Below are positions 39,759 to 48,713 of a DNA stretch of 64,000 nt, piece by piece. The stretch is from CAVQGM01 sp963712065. GTDB taxonomy: Bacteria > Actinomycetota > Acidimicrobiia > Acidimicrobiales > Acidimicrobilacustridaceae. Location of the stretch: contig CAVQGM010000001.1 of NCBI GenBank assembly GCA_963712065.1, forward strand, positions 744,001 through 808,000, read 5' to 3'. The notes beneath the pieces are model-generated. The model did not search any database. It was not told the DNA's origin and saw only the letters and a list, made by a program, of their open reading frames with translations. A program made the translations under genes and the position numbers. The first letter of the stretch is position 1; every line of letters starts with the position of its first letter.

Positions 39759-40943
39759 ATGAGATCGATGTCCAGCCGTCGATCGCGACTCGTCGCGACC
39801 CTGCTCGCCCTCATCGGCCTCCTCGCCGCGTCCACCGGACTGGCGCCCGCCGGGGCCCAGTCCATCGACGACAAGCGCGCCGAGGCCGCACAGATCGCCG
39901 ACCGCGTCGACGAGCTCGACGCCCAGGCCATGGAGCTCGGTGCCCAGGCCGAGGCGGCGAACTACGAGCTGAGCCAGATCCAGGCCGAGGCCGAGGCGGC
40001 CAGGCAGCAGGCCGACGAGGCCAACGCCGAGCTGGCCGAGCGCGAGCAGGAGCTGCGCGCCTACTCCATCGGTGCCTACGTGTCGGGCAACGACACCTCG
40101 TCGTTCGATGCCATCCTCCGCAGCGACGCCGACTCCGCCCCCGCCAAGCAGGGCTACCTCGAGGCCGCCGCCGGTGACCGGCGCGACCACATCGACCGAC
40201 TGAGCGCGGCCCGGCAGAAGGCCGAGACCGCCGGCGAGGAGCTGGCGGCCACCGAGGCCGAGGCCAAGGCCAAGGCCGACGAGATCGACGCCGCCCTCGA
40301 CGAGGCCAGCGCCGCGGCCGACCAGAAGCGGGCCCTGCTCGAACAGACCGAGGGAGAGCTGGCCGAGCTGGTCGCCGCCGAGAGCGCCCGGCGGGCCGAG
40401 GCGGCTGCTGCCGCGGCCGCGGCGGCCACGACCACCACCGCCCCCGGTGCCACGGCCGGCACCACCGGCACCACCGGTGCGCCCGGCCGACCGGCTGCCG
40501 CCCCTGCGGCGGGTGGCGGCGCCCCGGCGCCGGCTCCCGCCCCGAAGCCCTCGCCGGCTCCCGATCCCGGTCCGGCCCCGGCGCCGAGCGGGAACGCCGC
40601 CGCCGCCATCGGCTACGCCACCAGCAAGGTCGGCTCCCCCTACGTGTGGGGCGCCGAGGGCCCGAACGCCTTCGACTGCTCCGGCCTGATGGTGTGGGCG
40701 TTCCGCCAGATCGGCATCTCGCTGCCGCACTACAGCGGGGCGCAGTACTCGATGACGACCCGGGTCTCCCGGGCCCAGCTCGCCCCCGGTGACCTCGTGT
40801 TCTGGGGCGGCGGCGGCTCCGAGCACGTCGCCCTGTACATGGGCGGCAACCAGATCGTCCACGCCTTCGGCTCGGCCGGCGGCACGCGCATCACCAACCT
40901 CGACGGTTGGTGGAAGACGCCGTCGGGCTACGGCCGCCTCTAG
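39759..40943 (+). CDS. secreted NlpC/P60 peptidoglycan endopeptidase with coiled coil
   Basis: A 394-residue exported enzyme. The signal peptide (LVATLLALIGLLAASTGLA) is followed by a long coiled coil at about 35-225 (DELDAQAMELGAQAEAAN and similar), then an Ala/Thr/Pro linker, and an NlpC/P60 domain from about 280. Catalytic Cys is in AFDCSGLMVWAF and His in GSEHVALYMGG. The layout matches RipA/CwlO-type hydrolases that cut stem peptides during division and are activated through FtsEX or proteolysis. No ribosome binding site is clear; the ATG at 39768 (MSSRRSR) is an alternative start. A -10-like TAAAGAT lies 13 bases before the ATG. Confidence 0.92.
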   Translation: MRSMSSRRSRLVATLLALIGLLAASTGLAPAGAQSIDDKRAEAAQIADRVDELDAQAMELGAQAEAANYELSQIQAEAEAARQQADEANAELAEREQELRAYSIGAYVSGNDTSSFDAILRSDADSAPAKQGYLEAAAGDRRDHIDRLSAARQKAETAGEELAATEAEAKAKADEIDAALDEASAAADQKRALLEQTEGELAELVAAESARRAEAAAAAAAAATTTTAPGATAGTTGTTGAPGRPAAAPAAGGGAPAPAPAPKPSPAPDPGPAPAPSGNAAAAIGYATSKVGSPYVWGAEGPNAFDCSGLMVWAFRQIGISLPHYSGAQYSMTTRVSRAQLAPGDLVFWGGGGSEHVALYMGGNQIVHAFGSAGGTRITNLDGWWKTPSGYGRL

Positions 40944-40981
40944 GGCTCCAGGGCCGACCGACCCGGCGGGCGTACCCCGTC

Positions 40982-41887
40982 CTACCCGGTGAACCGGCCG
41001 CCGCGGATCCGCTCGGCCTCCATGACCGCCAGCTCCTGCGCGGCGGGCACGACCACCTCGGGGTCGGGCACGAAGTCGATCACATCCGATCGGCCTTCGT
41101 AGGGCACCGCGTTCAGGATCACGCGCATGGCGTTGAGCCGCGCCCGGTGCTTGTCCCCGGAGCGGATGATGGTCCACGGCGAGTCGTGGGTGCTCGTGCG
41201 CTTGAGCATGTGGTACTTCATGTCGGTGAAGTCGTCCCAGTGCTCCTGGGCCTGCACGTCGATCTCACTGAGCTTCCACTGCCGCAGCGGATCGTCCCGA
41301 CGGCGGTCGAAGCGGCGCTTCTGCTCGTCCTTCGTGACGCTGAAGTAGAGCTTCACGAAGATCGTCCCCTGGCGTACGAGGTCCTTCTCGAAGCCCACGA
41401 CCCCGCGCATGAAGTTGCGGTACTCATCGTCGGTGCAGAACCCGAACACGGGCTCGACCATCGCCCGGTTGTACCAGGAGCGGTCGAACAGCACGATCTC
41501 GCCGCCGCTGGGGAACTGGGCCACGTAGCGCTGGAAGTACCACTGCGTGCGCTGCTCCTCGGTGGGCTTGCCGAGCGCGACCACGCGGTAGTGCTTCTCG
41601 TTCATGTAGCGGGTGACCCGGCGGATGGTGCCGCCCTTGCCCGCGGCGTCGCGCCCCTCGAACAGCACGATCATCCGCTTCTCGTGGTCCTCGAGGTGCT
41701 GCTGGAGCCGGAGCAGCTCGATCTGGTACGGCTTGAGCTGATCGTCCTCCCGCTTCCTGCGCACCGCGGCGCTCTCGGTGCGCTTGCGCGCCCGGATCTC
41801 CCCCTGGAGGGCGAGGTGCTCGGAGAGCAGCGTCGAGACCCTGATCTCGCGTCGCCCGACCCGGACCAGCGGATCCTCGTCAGTCAC
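40982..41887 (-). CDS. ppk2: polyphosphate kinase 2
   Basis: A 301-residue PPK2. Walker A is VLFEGRDAAGKGGTIRR near residue 75, Walker B/lid motif is VLFDRSWYNRAMVEPV, and the lid region shows EIDVQAQEHWDDF. It transfers phosphate from polyphosphate to nucleoside mono- or diphosphates, or the reverse; the single-domain form with this N-terminal region suits class I (ADP to ATP). Translation starts at GTG 41887 with AAGGGAA 7 bases ahead. A TAGGCT -10 hexamer at 41949-41954 leaves a ~60-base leader. It is convergent with the NlpC/P60 gene. Confidence 0.93.
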   Translation of the reverse strand: MTDEDPLVRVGRREIRVSTLLSEHLALQGEIRARKRTESAAVRRKREDDQLKPYQIELLRLQQHLEDHEKRMIVLFEGRDAAGKGGTIRRVTRYMNEKHYRVVALGKPTEEQRTQWYFQRYVAQFPSGGEIVLFDRSWYNRAMVEPVFGFCTDDEYRNFMRGVVGFEKDLVRQGTIFVKLYFSVTKDEQKRRFDRRRDDPLRQWKLSEIDVQAQEHWDDFTDMKYHMLKRTSTHDSPWTIIRSGDKHRARLNAMRVILNAVPYEGRSDVIDFVPDPEVVVPAAQELAVMEAERIRGGRFTG

Positions 41888-42172
41888 AGAGCGTTCCCTT
41901 CGGCCTCGCCGTCGCACCGGCGACCGGTCTCGGTGCGGATCGGGGCGCAGCCTAGATCCGCGCCCGCGCACGGACTCAGGGCCATTGGCGGTGCGGGATC
42001 CGGGTCCTTGGTCCCGTCGCCGGGAAGCTCCACGGCGCTGACCTCACGCCGAGGGTAAGAGGTTCGCAAAGTCGGGACCAGTCGCAGCCCAACGAGCGTC
42101 ACCGGACTCAGGTCGTGGGCCCGAACCTGCCGATGGGACGAGGGCACGGGAACCGCGGATCGAGGTCGGGAC
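41888..42172. other. 285-base divergent intergenic region
   Basis: It holds the minus-strand TAGGCT -10 (41949-41954) and leader of ppk2. Towards the plus-strand gene at 42173 there is a locally AT-richer stretch (GGTAAGAGGTTCGCAAAG, 42054-42071), but no convincing promoter, hairpin or coding frame was found. Confidence 0.5.
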
Positions 42173-42706
42173 ATGGAACGGAAGCGGGCGTTGGCGGTGT
42201 CAGGGGTCGCCACCCTGATGGTGCTGGTCATGGTCGGGATGGCCGTGGCCCTGGTGCAGATGTCGTCGGAAGGCCCGGACGGCGTCGACGACACCGGCGA
42301 CCTGGCCGCGGGTCTGTCCGCGCCGACCACGACGGCGTCCCCGGCATCGGTGACGCCCGAGCCGGTGATCGAGTACCAGGACGTCTACGAGCTCGTGCCC
42401 GGTTCCCCGGCGACGGCCGACCGGGCCGGTTCGACCGGCGGAGCCGCTCCCGCGACCCCCGACGCGGACGGCTCGTCGAGCCCCGCACCCGCATCGGCAC
42501 CGTCGGCGACCTCGTCCGCACCGACGGCGCCACCATCGCAGCCTCGTGCGACGACGACGGCCCCGGCCTCGCCGGCCACGACGACGACCACACGACCCCC
42601 GGGGGTCCCGGCCGACTGGCCGGCGGACAGGCCCATCCCGCCCATCCCGCCGGGGTGCCAGAAGCCGCAGCTCGAGGACGACGGCGTCTGGAACTGCGAC
42701 CACTGA
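42173..42706 (+). CDS. single-pass membrane or secreted Thr/Pro-rich protein
   Basis: A 177-residue protein with one N-terminal membrane segment (LAVSGVATLMVLVMVGMAV) that may be a signal anchor. A long Ala/Ser/Thr/Pro linker follows, with a short conserved-looking end PPIPPGCQKPQLEDDGVWNCDH containing two Cys likely to be disulfide-linked. No family recognised. Codon use is normal for the window. It lies alone between ppk2 and the SDR gene, and nothing suggests a specific role beyond the cell surface. Confidence 0.6.
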   Translation: MERKRALAVSGVATLMVLVMVGMAVALVQMSSEGPDGVDDTGDLAAGLSAPTTTASPASVTPEPVIEYQDVYELVPGSPATADRAGSTGGAAPATPDADGSSSPAPASAPSATSSAPTAPPSQPRATTTAPASPATTTTTRPPGVPADWPADRPIPPIPPGCQKPQLEDDGVWNCDH

Positions 42707-42773
42707 GCACCGCCTCCTGCTCCGACCACCGACGTGGGCGCGCGAGCAGCTCGGCGGTCGGGGCGGCGTCGAT

Positions 42774-42779
42774 TAGGTT
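42774..42779 (+). promoter_or_regulatory. -10 hexamer for the SDR gene
   Basis: TAGGTT lies 37 bases before the GTG at 42817; the leader carries the ribosome binding site GGGGGG. Confidence 0.4.
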
Positions 42780-42816
42780 CACGCCGACCAACTGGGTCGA
42801 CGATGGGGGGGTCACG

Positions 42817-43614
42817 GTGGCACGAGTGCTGATCACTGGTTGCTCGAGCGGGATCGGGCGGGCGAGCGCGGTGGAGCTGGCCCGGCGAGGCCACGAGGTG
42901 ATCGCCACCGCCCGCAGGGTGGAGACCCTCACCGACCTCGACGTCACCGAGCGGTTCGCCCTCGACGTCGAGGACGAGGCCTCGATCGAGGCGGTGCTCG
43001 GCGCCTGCGGACACCTCGACGTGCTGGTCAACAACGCCGGGGTCGGCCTGAGCGGGCCCATCGAGGGGGTGCCGCTCACCGACGTGCGCGAGCTGTTCGC
43101 GGTGAACTTCTTCGGCGCCGTCCGCATGATCCAGGGGGTGCTCCCCCGGATGCGCCAGGCCGGCGGCGGCGCGATCGTCAACGTCTCTTCGGTCGCCGGC
43201 CGGGTCGCCGGACCCCTCGGCGGCTTCTACTCGAGCACCAAGTTCGCCCTCGAGGCCGTCTCCGAGGCCCTCCACTACGAGGTGGGGCACTTCGGCATCC
43301 GCGTCGTGATCATCGAGCCGGGCGCCATCGCCACCCGCTTCGAGACCACCGTGCACCACCACGGCGACGACGTCCCGCCCTACGACGAGCTGCGACGGGC
43401 GTGGGACTCGGCCGCCGACGTGCTGTCAGGAGGCCAGGCGCCACCCGGGCCCGAGCTGGTGGCCGTCGCCATCGCCGACGCGATCGACGATCCGGACACC
43501 CCGCTGCGGGTTCCCGTCGGCGGGGATGCGGAGCTGGTGATCGCCACCCGGTCCTCCATGGACGACGCCGCCTTCGAGGCCACGATGCGGGAGACGCTCG
43601 GCCTCGACTGGTGA
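42817..43614 (+). CDS. short-chain dehydrogenase/reductase (classical SDR)
   Basis: A 265-residue SDR. The cofactor loop is LITGCSSGIGRASAVELA, followed by LVNNAGVGLSGP. The catalytic Ser is in VNVSSVAGRVAG and the Tyr/Lys pair in FYSSTKFALEAVSEAL. The segment after, HFGIRVVIIEPGAIATRFE, is typical of 17beta-hydroxysteroid dehydrogenase-like or retinol-type SDRs. Oxidation or reduction of an alcohol/ketone with NAD(P); substrate unknown. GTG start with GGGGGG 6 bases ahead. It is convergent with the B12-sensor gene. Confidence 0.88.
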   Translation: MARVLITGCSSGIGRASAVELARRGHEVIATARRVETLTDLDVTERFALDVEDEASIEAVLGACGHLDVLVNNAGVGLSGPIEGVPLTDVRELFAVNFFGAVRMIQGVLPRMRQAGGGAIVNVSSVAGRVAGPLGGFYSSTKFALEAVSEALHYEVGHFGIRVVIIEPGAIATRFETTVHHHGDDVPPYDELRRAWDSAADVLSGGQAPPGPELVAVAIADAIDDPDTPLRVPVGGDAELVIATRSSMDDAAFEATMRETLGLDW

Positions 43615-43655
43615 CGACGAGGGGCCGGTCGGACCGGGCGCGACCGATGCCCCGC

Positions 43656-44657
43656 TCACGCCAAGGTGCCTCTGGCGGCGGTCACGAGCGCGGCGCTGCC
43701 GGTGACCGACATCGATGCCTCCGCCAGGTCCCCCAGGAGCTGATCGGCGGTGACCCGAGCCCCGGCGCGGCTCGCGAGCAGGTCCGCCAGCCACCGTGCC
43801 TGGGCGGCCAGGAGCGCAGGGTCCCCGAGGTACGAGGCCACGGCCAGGGAATCGACCAGCTCCTCGGCCGCGGCCAGGAGCTGCCGCCCGTCCGAGTCGG
43901 CCTCCGGGTCTCCCCCGGTGAGGGCGTCGTGGACCGCGTGGGCGACCCGGGACCGGCTTGCCAGCAGGGCGCGGACCGAGGGGGTGACCGCCACCGCTCG
44001 TCGCTCCGCCACCTCGAGGTCGGGCTGCCAGGTCTGCAACAGCTCGGCGAGGGTGGACAAGCGGGGTGCGTGGGCGTCGGCCCCGATGCGCCCCCATCGA
44101 TCGGGACCGTCGCCGAAGGCTCGCCCCCCGACGACGACGGGGATCCCTGCGCCGTGGCCGGCGGCGACGCAGGCTCGCGCGCCGAGCAGGTTGGCCGGTC
44201 GGCTGCACGAGACCAGCAGCACGTCGGCGTCGGCCGACTCCAGGTACTCGGCCAGATCCGGTGCAGGCACCGAGGTCCCGAGGAAGAGGGTGCGGTAGCC
44301 CTCGTAGGCCAGCAGCGCGCTGGCCATCCGAGCCGGGAGCGAGTGGTCGTCGCCCTCGGCGCACACCACGACGACGAGCTCGCCTTCCGGCGGTTGGTCG
44401 AATGCCCCGGCCAGCATCGACACGAGGGTCTCGATGGCCGCCGTGCTCACGTGCTCCTCCGAGATCGTGGCGTCACCCGACTCCCAGCGCCGGCCCGACT
44501 CCCACTGGATCGGGGCGAGCACCTCTTCCACGACGACGGGCATGGGCACGCCGTCGTCCATGGCGTCGCGCACCACCCGGTAGGCCAGGCCGGAGTCGCC
44601 CTCGCGGAGGGCGGCCATCACGCCGAGCCGGGCGAGGGAGATCTGATCGTCGGTCAT
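43656..44657 (-). CDS. B12-binding protein with CarH-type photosensor motifs, no DNA-binding domain
   Basis: A 333-residue protein. Residues 1-85 form the four-helix B12-binding-2 cap with W-x9-EH (Trp58, Glu68, His69 in RRWESGDATISEEH), the signature of CarH/LitR light sensors. Residues ~93-200 form the B12-binding Rossmann domain with VVCAEGDDHSLPARM (His105 as probable lower ligand) and GTSVPAPDL. The usual N-terminal MerR DNA-binding domain is missing; instead ~120 helical residues follow at the C-terminus. It probably senses light or corrinoid state and acts on a protein partner. ATG 44657 begins the homology. It is divergent from a multicopper oxidase gene. Confidence 0.85.
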   Translation of the reverse strand: MTDDQISLARLGVMAALREGDSGLAYRVVRDAMDDGVPMPVVVEEVLAPIQWESGRRWESGDATISEEHVSTAAIETLVSMLAGAFDQPPEGELVVVVCAEGDDHSLPARMASALLAYEGYRTLFLGTSVPAPDLAEYLESADADVLLVSCSRPANLLGARACVAAGHGAGIPVVVGGRAFGDGPDRWGRIGADAHAPRLSTLAELLQTWQPDLEVAERRAVAVTPSVRALLASRSRVAHAVHDALTGGDPEADSDGRQLLAAAEELVDSLAVASYLGDPALLAAQARWLADLLASRAGARVTADQLLGDLAEASMSVTGSAALVTAARGTLA

Positions 44658-44889
44658 CGGATCGCCATCCTGCCACCGCCTGCACCCGCACAGCGGCTCG
44701 CCGTCGAACCGCTGCCCGCCGAACGACGGCGACGGACAGGGACTTCCGGCCCTGCCGGCGTGTGCCCCGGGCACTGCAAGCTCTGCTCGACAAGCGGAGA
44801 ACCGCTGTCGGGGTCGGGGGCGGCGGCGGAGCCGGTTCAGGTTTGCTTGGGGGGCATCGAGCGACCGGGCCGGGTTGGGAGCCGAGCCA

Positions 44890-46870
44890 ATGCGTTCATC
44901 ACCTCATCTCACCCGACGGCAGTTGCTGTCCGGGATGGCCGCCGGTGGCGGCCTGTTCCTCGTCGGTCCGGGACTCGCCCTGCAACAGCTCGTGGGGCGC
45001 GCCGGCGCGACGATCACCGGGCCGAGCCTCGCACCCGGCGACATCCCTCAGTTCACGCGGCCGCTCGTGATCCCACCGGCGATGCCGCGCGGGGAAGCTG
45101 CGGACCAGGGGCGGCAAGAACGTCGACCTCTACGAGATCTCGATGCGCCAGTTCTGGCAGGAGGTCCTCCCGCCACCGCTTCCCGCCACCACGGTGTGGG
45201 GCTACGGATCCGAGCGGCACCCGGGAACCCACAACTTCCCGTCCTTCACGATCGAGGCGAAGTGGAACGCGCCGGTCCGGGTGAAGTGGATCAACGGGCT
45301 GGTGGACGGGAACGGCGATCCGCTCCGTCACCTCCTCCCCGTCGACCCCACCCTGCACTGGGCCAACCCACCGGGACCGATCGACCACCACGGCATCTTC
45401 ACGAGCACTCCCGGGCCCTACACGGGGCCGGTGCCGATCGTGACCCACGTGCACGGCGCCCACACCACCGACGACAGCGACGGATACCCCGAGGCGTGGT
45501 ACCTCCCCGCCGGGAACGTCCCGCCCGAGCTCACCCCCACCGGCACCTGGTACCAGCGCTTCGCCGACCAGTTCGCGGCCCGCGAAGGCGCGGCCTGGGC
45601 CCCGGGCTCGGCCACCTTCCAGTACCCCAACGACCAGCGGGCGACCACGCTGTGGTACCACGATCACACCCTCGGGCTCACCCGCCTCAACGTCTACGCC
45701 GGACCGGCCGGCTTCTACGTGCTGCGCGGCGGCCCGGACGACCAGGTCCTCGACACCCGCAACGGCCGCCCGGCCACCCTCCCCGGGCCGGCGCCGGCGC
45801 TCGGTGATGCGCCGGGCACGCGCTACTACGAGATCCCCCTCGCCATCCAGGACCGCTCGTTCGACGCCAACGGCGCCCTCTTCTACCCGGACACCCGCGA
45901 GTTCTTCGACGGGTTCGCCGGCCCGTACGCACCCGAGAGCGACATCGCCCCGATCTGGAACCCTGAGTTCTTCGGCAACACGATGCTCGTGAACGGACGG
46001 ACCTGGCCGTACCTCGACGTCGAGCCGCGCCGCTACCGGTTCCGGCTGCTCAACGGCTGCCAGTCCCGGTTCGTCGTCCTGCAGCTGACGAGCAGCGCCG
46101 CCACCGCGCCGCAGGTGTGGCAGATCGGCGCCGAGGGTGGGTTCCTGCCCGCCCCGGTGCAGCTCGATCGCATCCTCATGGGTCCGGCCGAGCGGGCCGA
46201 CGTGATCGTCGACTTCACCGGCCTGCCGGTGGGGACCGAGGTCCAGATGATCAACCTCGGCCCCGACGAGCCGTTCGGCGGCGGTGTCCCCGGGGTCGAC
46301 TTCCCGGTGGCCGACGCCGGCACCACGGGGCGGGTCATGCAGTTCCGGGTGGGGTCGATGGTCGGACGCGACCCGTCGACCCCGCCGCCGCAGCTCGCAC
46401 TCCCGGCCCGGGCCCCGATCGGCCCGGCGGTGCGCAGCCGGCCGCTGGCCCTCATGGAAGAGGACTCGGCCGTCCTACCCGACGTCGGCCCGCGGGCCGC
46501 CGTGCTCGGGCCGATCGTCGGCGGGGTGGCCGAGCCTCGGATGTGGGCCGACGCGGTCACCGAGAACCCGGGCGTCGGCGACGTCGAGGAGTGGGAGCTC
46601 CACAACATGACGATGGACGCCCATCCCATGCACATCCACCAGGTGCAGTTCGAGGTCGTCAGCCGGCAACCGATGACCGGCGGCCCGGCGCGACCGCCCG
46701 AGCCCACCGAGACCGGGCTCAAGGACACGGTCATCGCCTATCCGGACGAGGTCACCACCGTCCGGGCTAAGTTCGACATCCCGGGCCGCTTCGTGTGGCA
46801 CTGCCACATCGTGGAGCACGAGGACAACGAGATGATGCGACCGTTCGACGTCGGCCCCGTCGCTCCCTAG
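44890..46870 (+). pseudogene. multicopper oxidase (CotA/bilirubin oxidase type), apparent frameshift
   Basis: The start at ATG 44890 (GGGAG 9 bases ahead) gives a Tat signal (HLTRRQLLSGMAAGGG). That frame continues into nonsense after 45090. The family sequence resumes one frame over (GKLRTRGGKNVDLYEIS, then MRQFWQEVLPPP) and continues to 46870. Removing one G from the GGGG run at 45091-45094 restores one ~660-residue protein. All copper motifs survive: THVHGAHT, WYHDHTLGLTR, HPMHIHQVQF and WHCHIVEHEDNEMMRPF. A one-base error in the sequence or a recent inactivation are both possible. The intact product would oxidise phenols, bilirubin-like pigments or metals outside the cell. Confidence 0.85.
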
Positions 46871-46936
46871 CGTTCAGCCGGGCGGCGCGGCGGCGTGCCT
46901 CGGCGTGGTCGACGTCCGCCGCGGCCCGACCGCCGC

Positions 46937-46942
46937 TAACGT
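46937..46942 (+). promoter_or_regulatory. -10 hexamer of a leaderless promoter for the DUF4177-like gene
   Basis: TAACGT lies 6 bases before the GTG at 46949 (9 before the in-frame ATG at 46952). Confidence 0.45.
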
Positions 46943-46948
46943 CCGGCG

Positions 46949-47167
46949 GTGATGCGATACCGGGTCGAGGTGGCACGCTGGACGGGGTCCGACGACGGGG
47001 CCCAGGACCTCGAGGACCGGCTCAACGAGCTCGCCGACGAGGGGTGGGAGCTCGTGTTCATCATCCCGACCCTGGCCGACACGTCCATCCGGGCACTGGT
47101 GGGCGCGGCCTCGGCGGGCACGAGCGAGGTGGCGCTGGTGCTCCAGCGGGCCGACGCGGTCAGCTGA
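46949..47167 (+). CDS. DUF4177-like small protein
   Basis: A 72-residue protein with the alternating pattern of DUF4177: YRVEVARWTGSDDG, then LEDRLNELADEGWELVFIIP and SEVALVLQRAD. The helix with NELADEGWELV is the family hallmark. Function unknown. The start is GTG 46949 or ATG 46952; no ribosome binding site, but a TAACGT hexamer fits a leaderless mRNA. It stands alone between the oxidase and SDR genes. Confidence 0.7.
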   Translation: MMRYRVEVARWTGSDDGAQDLEDRLNELADEGWELVFIIPTLADTSIRALVGAASAGTSEVALVLQRADAVS

Positions 47168-47270
47168 ACGTGCACTCGCCGTAGGACACGTCGGGCCCGG
47201 CTCGATGCCGTGCGCGTGCAGGCGCTGATGGTCGCACCCGGCCCACGACCACGGACCAGGACCGGTCGCG

Positions 47271-47276
47271 TAGGTT
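47271..47276 (+). promoter_or_regulatory. -10 hexamer of a leaderless promoter for the second SDR gene
   Basis: TAGGTT lies 7 bases before the ATG at 47284, with no ribosome binding site. Confidence 0.5.
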
Positions 47277-47283
47277 CCCGGCC

Positions 47284-48132
47284 ATGCAGATCACCGAGGG
47301 CATGGTCGCCGTGGTCACCGGCGCAGGGAGCGGCATCGGGCGGGCGCTGGTCGGACGCGCCGCCGAGCGGGGCATGCGGGTGGTCGCCGCCGACGTCGAG
47401 GAGCCGACGCTGGCGACGACCGTCGATGCCGTTCGGGCGGCCGGAGGCACGGCCATCGGTGTCCCCACCGACGTGTCGTCGGCCGACGCCGTCGAGCAGC
47501 TCGCGTCGCGGGCGTGGAACGAGTTCGGGCGCGTCGACCTGCTGTGCAACAACGCCGGGGTCTTCGTCGGCGGCTTGCTGTGGGAGCGCTCCGCCGCCGA
47601 CTGGCAGTGGGTGATGGGCGTCAACCTCCACGGCCTCGTCCACGCCGTGCACAGCTTCGTGCCCCGCATGCTGGCGGCCGGTTCGCCGGCTCACATCGTC
47701 AACACCGCGTCGATGGGCGGCCTGATCACCAACCCCTACTCGGGGCCGTACTACACGTCGAAGTTCGCCGCGGTCGGCCTCACCGAGTGCCTCGCGCACG
47801 ACCTCGCCGCCGTCGGCGCGCCGATCGGGGTGTCGGTGCTGGTGCCGAGCCTCGTGAACACCGGGATCGCCCGCTCGGAGCGCAACCGGCCCGAGCGATG
47901 GATCGACCGGGGGCGCGAGCGCGGGGACGACGAGACGTTCGTGCTCGCCGCCATCGAGGAGGCCACCACGGGCGCCGGCATGCCTCCCGCCGAGGTGGCC
48001 GACCTCGTGTTCGAGGCCGTGGAGGCCGGGCGGTTCTGGATCCCGACCAAGCCGAGCTACCACGACCAGATCCGCTCCCGGCACGACGACATGCAGGCCC
48101 TGCGGCACCCGGCGGCGCCGCCCATCGACTGA
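47284..48132 (+). CDS. short-chain dehydrogenase/reductase
   Basis: A 282-residue classical SDR: cofactor loop VVTGAGSGIGRALVGRA, acidic residue at the end of strand 2 (AADVEEP) favouring NAD(H), LLCNNAGVFVGG, catalytic Ser in VNTASMGG and Tyr/Lys in YYTSKFAAVGLTE. The C-terminus RFWIPTKPSYHDQIRSRHDD is typical of a group common in steroid- and lipid-degrading actinobacteria. Substrate unknown. Convergent with the flavodoxin gene. Confidence 0.88.
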   Translation: MQITEGMVAVVTGAGSGIGRALVGRAAERGMRVVAADVEEPTLATTVDAVRAAGGTAIGVPTDVSSADAVEQLASRAWNEFGRVDLLCNNAGVFVGGLLWERSAADWQWVMGVNLHGLVHAVHSFVPRMLAAGSPAHIVNTASMGGLITNPYSGPYYTSKFAAVGLTECLAHDLAAVGAPIGVSVLVPSLVNTGIARSERNRPERWIDRGRERGDDETFVLAAIEEATTGAGMPPAEVADLVFEAVEAGRFWIPTKPSYHDQIRSRHDDMQALRHPAAPPID

Positions 48133-48176
48133 TGCCCGCGGGGCTCGGGCCGTCGGTGGCGCCCGCCGGGCTCCGG

Positions 48177-48644
48177 TCAGCCCCCCACCCGCTCCCGGAG
48201 TCGCCGGGCGAACCGCTCGGCCGCCTCCAGGTCCTGCTCGTTCGGCCGCCCCTTGTTGATGCCCCCGATGAGGCGCAAGGGGCCCACGGTGTCGAGCCCG
48301 AGGCAGGAGAACGTGTCCACCACGTCGAACCCCTTCGCCTCGAGCGAGCGAACGGTCGGACGCAGGAAGTCCCAGATCGGCAGCCGCGGCGAACCGCTCG
48401 TCGCGAACACGAAGGCGGGGAGGCCGTCGACGGGGGGCAGGTCGGCGATGAGCTCGCGCAGCCGGCGGTGGGTGTCCATGAAGTAGATCCCCGAGCCGAA
48501 CCCCACGAGGTCACCGCCGACCAGCTCGTCCGGGTCGACGTCCTCGGGCTCGACGACCTCGCCGGCCAGCGCGGCGGCGAGGCGGTCGGCGACCCGCCTC
48601 GTGTTGCCGTTCGACACCGACGTGCACACGATCGTCGCCTTCAT
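48177..48644 (-). CDS. flavodoxin-family protein
   Basis: A 155-residue flavodoxin-like fold. The FMN phosphate loop is TSVSNGNTRRVADRLA near residue 8, the second loop GFGSGIYFMDTHRRLREL near 50-68 and the third FATSGSPRLPIWDFL near 81-95. It could carry electrons to the P450 encoded 69 bases upstream on the same strand, or act as a quinone reductase; no ferredoxin or reductase adjoins. ATG start at 48644 without a strong ribosome binding site. Confidence 0.85.
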   Translation of the reverse strand: MKATIVCTSVSNGNTRRVADRLAAALAGEVVEPEDVDPDELVGGDLVGFGSGIYFMDTHRRLRELIADLPPVDGLPAFVFATSGSPRLPIWDFLRPTVRSLEAKGFDVVDTFSCLGLDTVGPLRLIGGINKGRPNEQDLEAAERFARRLRERVGG

Positions 48645-48713
48645 CGATCACCCCACGGTTCCGTGCCGATCATGGCCGCTCCCCGACTCCGCCGCGCCGC
48701 TCGACCGGCGACG

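Noticed and set aside
43625..43637. CCGGT-CGG-ACCGG hairpin between convergent genes
   Set aside because: Only 5 bp with no T-tract; expected by chance in DNA this GC-rich.
43656..44657. B12-dependent methionine synthase or mutase subunit
   Set aside because: The cap domain carries the CarH photosensor motif W-x9-EH and there is no adjacent catalytic domain or partner.
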